The position numbers and the translations under genes are program-made. This document shows positions 56,901 through 59,093 of a stretch of 59,093 nucleotides of DNA, in pieces. Every line of letters starts with the position of its first letter. The first letter of the stretch is position 1. The notes below the pieces were generated by a model, which did no database searches, was not told where the DNA came from, and saw only the letters and a program-made list of their open reading frames with translations. Origin of the DNA: Ruminococcus sp. (GTDB lineage Bacteria; Bacillota_A; Clostridia; Oscillospirales; Ruminococcaceae); the NCBI RefSeq assembly GCF_024684275.1, contig NZ_JAIKXF010000022.1, forward strand, positions 1-59,093, in the 5' to 3' direction.

Positions 56901-56943
56901 GTCATAATGACTGTATTTACCTGTTTAACCGGTAACTTGACTT

Positions 56944-56985
56944 GCTCTGTGCACTGCCCTCTTTTTGAACGAGGCAGCACAGGGC
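56944..56985. other. Imperfect GC-rich hairpin after the xylanase gene
   Basis: A stem with small bulges (about 56944-56961 with 56971-56985). It lies just past the xylanase stop, without a T-run on that strand, and may protect the 3' end of the mRNA. Confidence 0.4.
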
Positions 56986-57001
56986 TATTATTTTCCTATT
57001 C

Positions 57002-58621
57002 CTAAACATCGCTGCTATTAACAGCTATAGTAGTAGTTGTTGTTGCTGCAGCAGTTTCATTTGACGAATAGCTCTCAGGTAGTGACTTGATAAGACCTAA
57101 GAGGTACTTCTGTATAGCAGCTGCGTCATTTGTTGTTATACCGTCACCTGCCTCATAAACGTCCGCATTGAACCTGCCCTGCTCTGAGAGCTTATACTTG
57201 TTAGGATTAGCAAGTGACTGCATTATCATTACTGCGTCGCCCATATCGATACCGCCGTCAAAGTTAGAATCCCCCCACTTTGAAACCTTTGAGTCAAGAA
57301 GCTCCTTAAAATCATCAGGTTCTTCTGCTGTTATAGCAGGAGCTGTTGTTGTAGTTGTATTGGTAGTTGCTGCGGTAGTGGTGGCAGAAGGTACAGTTGT
57401 TGTATTTGCAGTTGCAATCGCAGTTACAGGAGGATCTATTTTGTCAGCAAGAGCTATAATGTCATTATAGAATTGCTTAGGCTGATAGTTGCTGAACGGA
57501 AGCTTTGAACCATCGTCGTATCTCCAGATACTCTCGTCTGTTGTTCTCGATAGAGTTACGCAGGAGACTCTCCTAGCGTGTTTCATAGCTACCTCAAAGA
57601 TCTGAGGGTAAATCTGATCGACAGGACCAGTGTTGCTTGAGATATCAAGCTCTGTGATCTGAACGTCAAGTCCGAGTGACTCAAACTGCTTTAAAGCTGT
57701 TTCAAATTCGCTTGCCGATGGATATTTTGAGCTAAGATGAGCCTCCATTCCGATCCCGTCGATATAGTCGCCCTCTTTCATTATTGACTTAACCATATTT
57801 ATAATGTCATCTGTCTTTGCGCTCACGTACTCGTTATAATCGTTGAGGTAAAGCTTACAATACCCAGGAGCATACTGTCTTGCATACTTGAATGCGTTTA
57901 ACACAAACTCACTGTTGCCTTCACCATACACTCTTGTCCAGTTTGAATCTCTCATTCCGCCGCCGTCGTTAATGAAGAGCTCGTTACATACGTCGTAGGA
58001 ATGGACCTGTAAATCAGGATAATCGTACTCGAGCTGAGCAAATGTGTTCTTTATCATGCTTTCAAGGCGCTTGTTCATACGATCCTTGGAAACATATTCG
58101 CCATTGTCCTGAAAGAGATAAGCAGGCGTCTGGCTGTAACATACAAACGTATGGCCACGAACGCCTATGCCATTCTCCTCAGCGAATTTAAGGATATTGC
58201 TTGCCGAGTGCAGGCTTATCTCTACTTTATCATCCTTTACGCTCTTAATGATAGAATCAGGCTTCATTTCGTTTGCACAGGTGATAGAGTTATAATTCTT
58301 CTTGATGAACTCCTGAGCCTTTGAGTTGTTAAGTTCATAGGCATATACAGAGGTTCCGAGACGGAAGTACGGTCCCATGTAATCTTTGAAGCCGTCGCCG
58401 CCCTTTTCGTACTCATAGTTAATGTTATGGCGAGTTGCTACGAACTCAGTGCTGCCTGAGTCCTCATAAGTTATATCGGTTTCGCCAACTTCATTACCGC
58501 CGCTGGTTACGTAACTATTCCCTTCCTGATCGTCAGCTGAAACTGAAAATGGAACGCACAATGATATAGTCAGGGCAGAGACAGTCAGACCTAAGGCTTT
58601 TTTTATAGTATTACCTATCAT
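57002..58621 (-). CDS. GH10 endo-xylanase with dockerin
   Basis: 539 aa, secreted (signal peptide about 1-29). The GH10 domain (about 70-390) has the acid/base Glu in YDVCNELF (near 214) and the nucleophile Glu in QITELDIS (near 322). A Thr/Ala-rich linker (about 400-430) leads to a dockerin (about 443-515; GDSNFDGGIDMGD and ADVYEAGDGITTNDA). A Thr-rich tail of about 24 aa follows the dockerin, which usually ends the chain. It cuts beta-1,4-xylan and should dock to a cohesin. GGGAGTGA precedes the ATG. Confidence 0.95.
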   Translation of the reverse strand: MIGNTIKKALGLTVSALTISLCVPFSVSADDQEGNSYVTSGGNEVGETDITYEDSGSTEFVATRHNINYEYEKGGDGFKDYMGPYFRLGTSVYAYELNNSKAQEFIKKNYNSITCANEMKPDSIIKSVKDDKVEISLHSASNILKFAEENGIGVRGHTFVCYSQTPAYLFQDNGEYVSKDRMNKRLESMIKNTFAQLEYDYPDLQVHSYDVCNELFINDGGGMRDSNWTRVYGEGNSEFVLNAFKYARQYAPGYCKLYLNDYNEYVSAKTDDIINMVKSIMKEGDYIDGIGMEAHLSSKYPSASEFETALKQFESLGLDVQITELDISSNTGPVDQIYPQIFEVAMKHARRVSCVTLSRTTDESIWRYDDGSKLPFSNYQPKQFYNDIIALADKIDPPVTAIATANTTTVPSATTTAATTNTTTTTAPAITAEEPDDFKELLDSKVSKWGDSNFDGGIDMGDAVMIMQSLANPNKYKLSEQGRFNADVYEAGDGITTNDAAAIQKYLLGLIKSLPESYSSNETAAATTTTTIAVNSSDV

Positions 58622-58677
58622 TTAAATCACTCCCTCATTAAAAATTATTTCAACCGAAATATTATCTCTATGCTTTT

Positions 58678-58705
58678 ATTATACATATATTTCTTCAAAA
58701 AGCAA
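58678..58705 (-). promoter_or_regulatory. Promoter of the xylanase gene
   Basis: On the minus strand, TTGCTT (58700-58705), a 16-base spacer and TATAAT (58678-58683), about 57 bp before the ATG. Confidence 0.7.
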
Positions 58706-58797
58706 GTCTTTTTTGATACATAAAGATACTTTATAATACTAATCGTCACACCTGTTTTTCATCAAATGCAACTGCAAAATCTCATCCGAAGCTGCGC

Positions 58798-58837
58798 AAA
58801 GCCTGTATTTCGGTATTTTCCGCGAAATACAGGCTTT
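58798..58837. terminator. Strong hairpin next to a tRNA-like fragment
   Basis: AAAGCCTGTATTTCG (58798-58812) pairs perfectly with CGAAATACAGGCTTT (58823-58837). On the minus strand it would follow the tRNA-like fragment at 58845, as a tRNA terminator does. Confidence 0.6.
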
Positions 58838-58844
58838 ATAATTC

Positions 58845-58867
58845 TGGCGGACAGAGAGGGATTCAAA
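58845..58867 (-). pseudogene. tRNA 3'-end fragment (tRNA-Ser-like)
   Basis: On the minus strand the last 23 bases read TTTGAATCCCTCTCTGTCCGCCA: a T-loop, the 3' T-stem, an acceptor strand and an encoded CCA. No matching 5' T-stem or tRNA body lies upstream (58868 onward). It may be a broken tRNA gene or an attachment-site scar. The tRNA-Ser label rests on resemblance only. Confidence 0.35.
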
Positions 58868-58920
58868 TGTTTTAAGCGCTCAGTTTTCGTTTGTTTATAG
58901 CCAAATACTTTCTGTGTTTA

Positions 58921-59037
58921 GGTCTCACATATCTGGCTATGAAGGACATCACAAAAAAATGGACAGGCCGCCGTCAGGACTGGAGCCGTATCTACGCACA
59001 GCTGGTTATCTATTACGGCGACAGGATCCCGGAATAA
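58921..59037 (+). pseudogene. IS256-family transposase, C-terminal fragment
   Basis: 38 codons ending in TAA at 59035-59037. The text contains LAMKDITKKWTGRRQDWSRI and then YAQLVIYYGDRIPE, the typical end of IS256/mutator-type transposases (KKWT...W....QL.I....R). The catalytic DDE part is absent. Upstream codons no longer match the family and reach a stop at 58870-58872, so the element is truncated here. Confidence 0.8.
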
Positions 59038-59093
59038 CACTTTTATCTTGACAATCAAATAATCATGTGCTAATATGCAGATAAGACCGAATG
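59027..59093 (+). repeat. 67-bp terminal direct repeat, copy 2
   Basis: Identical to bases 1-67. It contains the transposase stop codon and the start of the IS tail. Confidence 0.97.

Overview
The window looks like chromosomal DNA of a fibre-degrading anaerobic Firmicute, most like the cellulosome-forming Ruminococcus group (R. flavefaciens/R. champanellensis type). Four secreted proteins carry type I dockerins: a GH9 cellulase, an SGNH esterase, an M6-like peptidase and a GH10 xylanase. Promoters are Gram-positive type (TTGACA/TATAAT with 16-17 bp spacers), Shine-Dalgarno sites are strong, and an ntp-type V-ATPase and an anaerobic cobalamin pathway are present. The species assignment is an inference from gene content, not from a marker gene.

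Layout. 1-140 is the end of an IS256-type element; its first 67 bases recur exactly as the last 67 bases of the window. 302-8770 (minus) is a nine-gene V-type ATPase operon (ntpF-I-K-E-C-G-A-B-D) with a consensus promoter, an operator-like palindrome and a terminator. 8992-19935 (minus) holds housekeeping genes: nudix, aspS, hisS, mgsA, a minD-like gene, a shikimate-kinase-like gene, and lon-engB-lysA; one radical SAM gene lies on the plus strand. 20406-23681 (plus) pairs a TrpR/YerC-type regulator with a GH9-CBM3-dockerin cellulase. 23903-27521 (minus) is a YtrA-type regulator with an ABC transporter. 28132-31952 (plus) is a translationally coupled pair: an ANL-family adenylating enzyme and a dockerin-bearing SGNH esterase. 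32203-33480 (plus) is an MFS efflux gene behind a structured leader with a small upstream ORF. 33612-35042 (minus) is a GAF-GGDEF protein.

35321-54871 (minus) is a cobalamin region. A 15-gene operon (cbiD to cbiC), almost every junction overlapping or abutting, covers most corrin-ring steps and the whole nucleotide-loop assembly. Downstream of it a separate promoter, a cobalamin riboswitch and two tandem terminators precede a lipoprotein CbiK, a lipoprotein with a duplicated domain, and a BtuF/BtuC/BtuD-type uptake system. The riboswitch therefore gates uptake plus CbiK, while no B12 box is seen upstream of cbiD. cbiL, the uroporphyrinogen-to-precorrin-2 genes and a corrinoid adenosyltransferase are not in the window.

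55115-58621 carries a dockerin-M6 peptidase (plus) and a GH10 xylanase-dockerin (minus). The window ends in a truncated IS256-type transposase 3' end. All coordinates, motifs and hairpins were read by eye; no alignment, folding or database search was run.
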